A DNA stretch of 64,000 nt from Zunongwangia sp. HGR-M22. Lineage in GTDB: Bacteria; Bacteroidota; Bacteroidia; Flavobacteriales; Flavobacteriaceae. Position 1 is the stretch's first letter, and each line of letters starts with the position of its first letter. The notes under the pieces are model-generated. The model was not told where the DNA came from and searched no databases. It was given only the letters and a program-made list of their open reading frames with translations. The translations under genes and the position numbers were made by a program. Where the stretch lies: contig NZ_CP115159.1 in the NCBI RefSeq assembly GCF_027594425.1, forward strand, positions 2,159,001 through 2,223,000. Direction: 5' to 3'. This document shows, in pieces, positions 62,806 through 64,000 of this stretch.

Positions 62806-64000
62806 ATGCCAATCACCATAATGGGCGACAAGGAATTTGAGAATGTTCCTTCAATAAAAAGTAAAGCGCTACGTATAAATCTAAACGAAAATATTTATGG
62901 TACTTTTTCTGAAATTGGCGCAGGACAGGAAACCGTAAGAAATTTTTTTAGAGCAGGGGGTGCATCGGGTACGATCGCAAAAGCAATGAGTGCTTACGAT
63001 AAAGATTTTAGTGATGCCATCTACGGTGTTGAAGATGACAGAAGGTACGTTACTGAAGCCCGACTAAAAAAAATGCTTTCTCATGAGATTAAATTAATAG
63101 AAGAAAGAATTTCCAGAGAAAAACACCCCAACAAACTCTTTTTTAGCTATGCAAATACTGTAGCTACAATCGATTTTGCAAAAAAATATAAAGGTCATGG
63201 TTGGGTTGGAATTCGTTATCAGGTAAGTCCAGAAGAAGATTATAACGAAATTAGTCTTCATATTCGATTTAAAGAAAATGATGCACGTCACCAACAAAAT
63301 ACGTTGGGAATTTTAGGAGTTAACTTAATTTATGGTGCTTATTATAAGTATGATAATCCTAAAAAATTACTTCGATATTTATACGATCACATCGATAAAG
63401 ATCAATTAGAGATTGATACCATCAACTTTTCGGGACCAAGATTCGATAAAGTTGATAATAGATTGATGAGCTTACAGTTGGTAAAAAACGGAATGACCGA
63501 TGCGGTAATGTTTAGCCCGAACGGAAATAATGTTTTACCAGCAAAAATTCTTTACAAGAAAAATATCCTTGCCCTTCGTGGTAGCTTTAGACCAGTAACT
63601 AAGGTGAACATGGATATGTTTGAAAAATCTAGAGAATTATTCTTTAGTGAAAATAGAGTTTCTGAAGAAGATACTGAGGTTATTTTTGAAATTACGCTAT
63701 CCAACCTAAGAGCAGAAGGTGAGATCGATGAAAGAGATTTTATGGATCGCGCCGAGCTTCTTTGCTCTTTGGGACAAACGGTAATGATTTCTAATTTCCA
63801 GGAATATTATAAAGTAGTAGAATACTTTAGTAAATATTCTAAGATGAGAATGGGTCTTGCGATGGGTGTAAACAACCTAGTAGATGTATTTGATGAGAAA
63901 TACTACCGTCATTTAAGCGGTGGAATATTAGAAGCTTTCGGTAAATTATTTTTTAAAGATTTAAAAGTTTATCTGTACCCACTTAAAGATTCTGAAACCG
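62806..64000 (+). CDS. Large conserved protein of unknown function, truncated by the window edge
   Basis: The first about 398 codons of a gene that runs off the right edge without a stop. The protein starts MPITIMGDKEFENVPSIKS and has ENIYGTFSEIGAGQETVRNFFRAGGASGTIAKAMSAYDKDFSDAIYG, a region conserved in many bacteria with a possible nucleotide-handling GAG/AGGASGT, but I cannot name a function. The full length is unknown here. It diverges from the PhnP-like hydrolase gene and has its own promoter. It is soluble; no signal peptide is seen. Confidence 0.75.
   Translation, partial: MPITIMGDKEFENVPSIKSKALRINLNENIYGTFSEIGAGQETVRNFFRAGGASGTIAKAMSAYDKDFSDAIYGVEDDRRYVTEARLKKMLSHEIKLIEERISREKHPNKLFFSYANTVATIDFAKKYKGHGWVGIRYQVSPEEDYNEISLHIRFKENDARHQQNTLGILGVNLIYGAYYKYDNPKKLLRYLYDHIDKDQLEIDTINFSGPRFDKVDNRLMSLQLVKNGMTDAVMFSPNGNNVLPAKILYKKNILALRGSFRPVTKVNMDMFEKSRELFFSENRVSEEDTEVIFEITLSNLRAEGEIDERDFMDRAELLCSLGQTVMISNFQEYYKVVEYFSKYSKMRMGLAMGVNNLVDVFDEKYYRHLSGGILEAFGKLFFKDLKVYLYPLKDSET

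Noticed and set aside
1-64000. CRISPR array, tRNA or rRNA genes
   Set aside because: No regularly spaced short repeats, cloverleaf sequences or rRNA-like stretches were seen on either strand.

Overview
The window is AT-rich DNA from a marine-type flavobacterium (Bacteroidota, Flavobacteriaceae). The evidence is a SusC/SusD pair, promoters with TTTG (-33) and TAnnTTTG (-7) boxes, few Shine-Dalgarno sites, and many families typical of that group (acyl-CoA reductase next to serC/serA, lipoproteins, TonB receptors). A Zunongwangia/Gramella/Salegentibacter-like genus is my inference; nothing here proves it. No rRNA, tRNA or CRISPR array was seen.

Positions 1-12000 are accessory DNA. I read about 1-10700 as an integron-type gene-cassette array that runs in from the left of the window. 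Eight imperfect stem-loop sites (about 60-140 bp, extrahelical bases, R'' ending in AAC, R' starting with GTT) separate the cassettes, and each cassette starts with a sequence that is the reverse complement of its own end, as integration of circular cassettes predicts. The cassettes carry: a structured non-coding element present twice with one mismatch in 573 bp; a secreted protein; a RelE/ParE-type toxin-antitoxin pair; an AAA ATPase plus RloB-like pair (RloAB/AbiL-type defence); a PD-(D/E)XK nuclease-like protein; an IS91-family transposase with a tyrosine recombinase; and a small membrane protein. No integron integrase is in the window. An IS1182-family element sits exactly in the R' crossover site of one attC. 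An IS3-family (IS150-like) element with a nonsense mutation in orfB closes the region.

Positions 12100-16000 hold an aspartyl-protease-like lipoprotein and a minus-strand ABC exporter operon. Positions 16171-39048 form an arabinan/L-arabinose utilisation locus. On the minus strand, SusC/SusD import arabino-oligosaccharides, GH51, four GH43 and GH127 enzymes trim them, and araB-araD-araA-epimerase-SSS symporter take up and convert arabinose to xylulose 5-phosphate. A LacI-type regulator and a NUDIX-fold AraR-type regulator flank it. A 21-bp motif, TAAGTGT-N7-ACACTTA or a degenerate form, occurs at the susC promoter, at the araB promoter and upstream of the lacI-type gene, and probably marks the AraR regulon.

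Positions 39180-64000 are mostly core genome: an AraC regulator, ferredoxin, acyl-CoA reductase, serC, serA-like, a zinc-type TonB receptor with a His-rich loop, MsrA, a LolD-like ATPase, a GAF histidine kinase, a BatA-like protein, a dihydroorotase homologue lacking its metal ligands, an esterase, pta-ackA, and a PhnP-like metallohydrolase. Strong bidirectional terminators lie between convergent genes.
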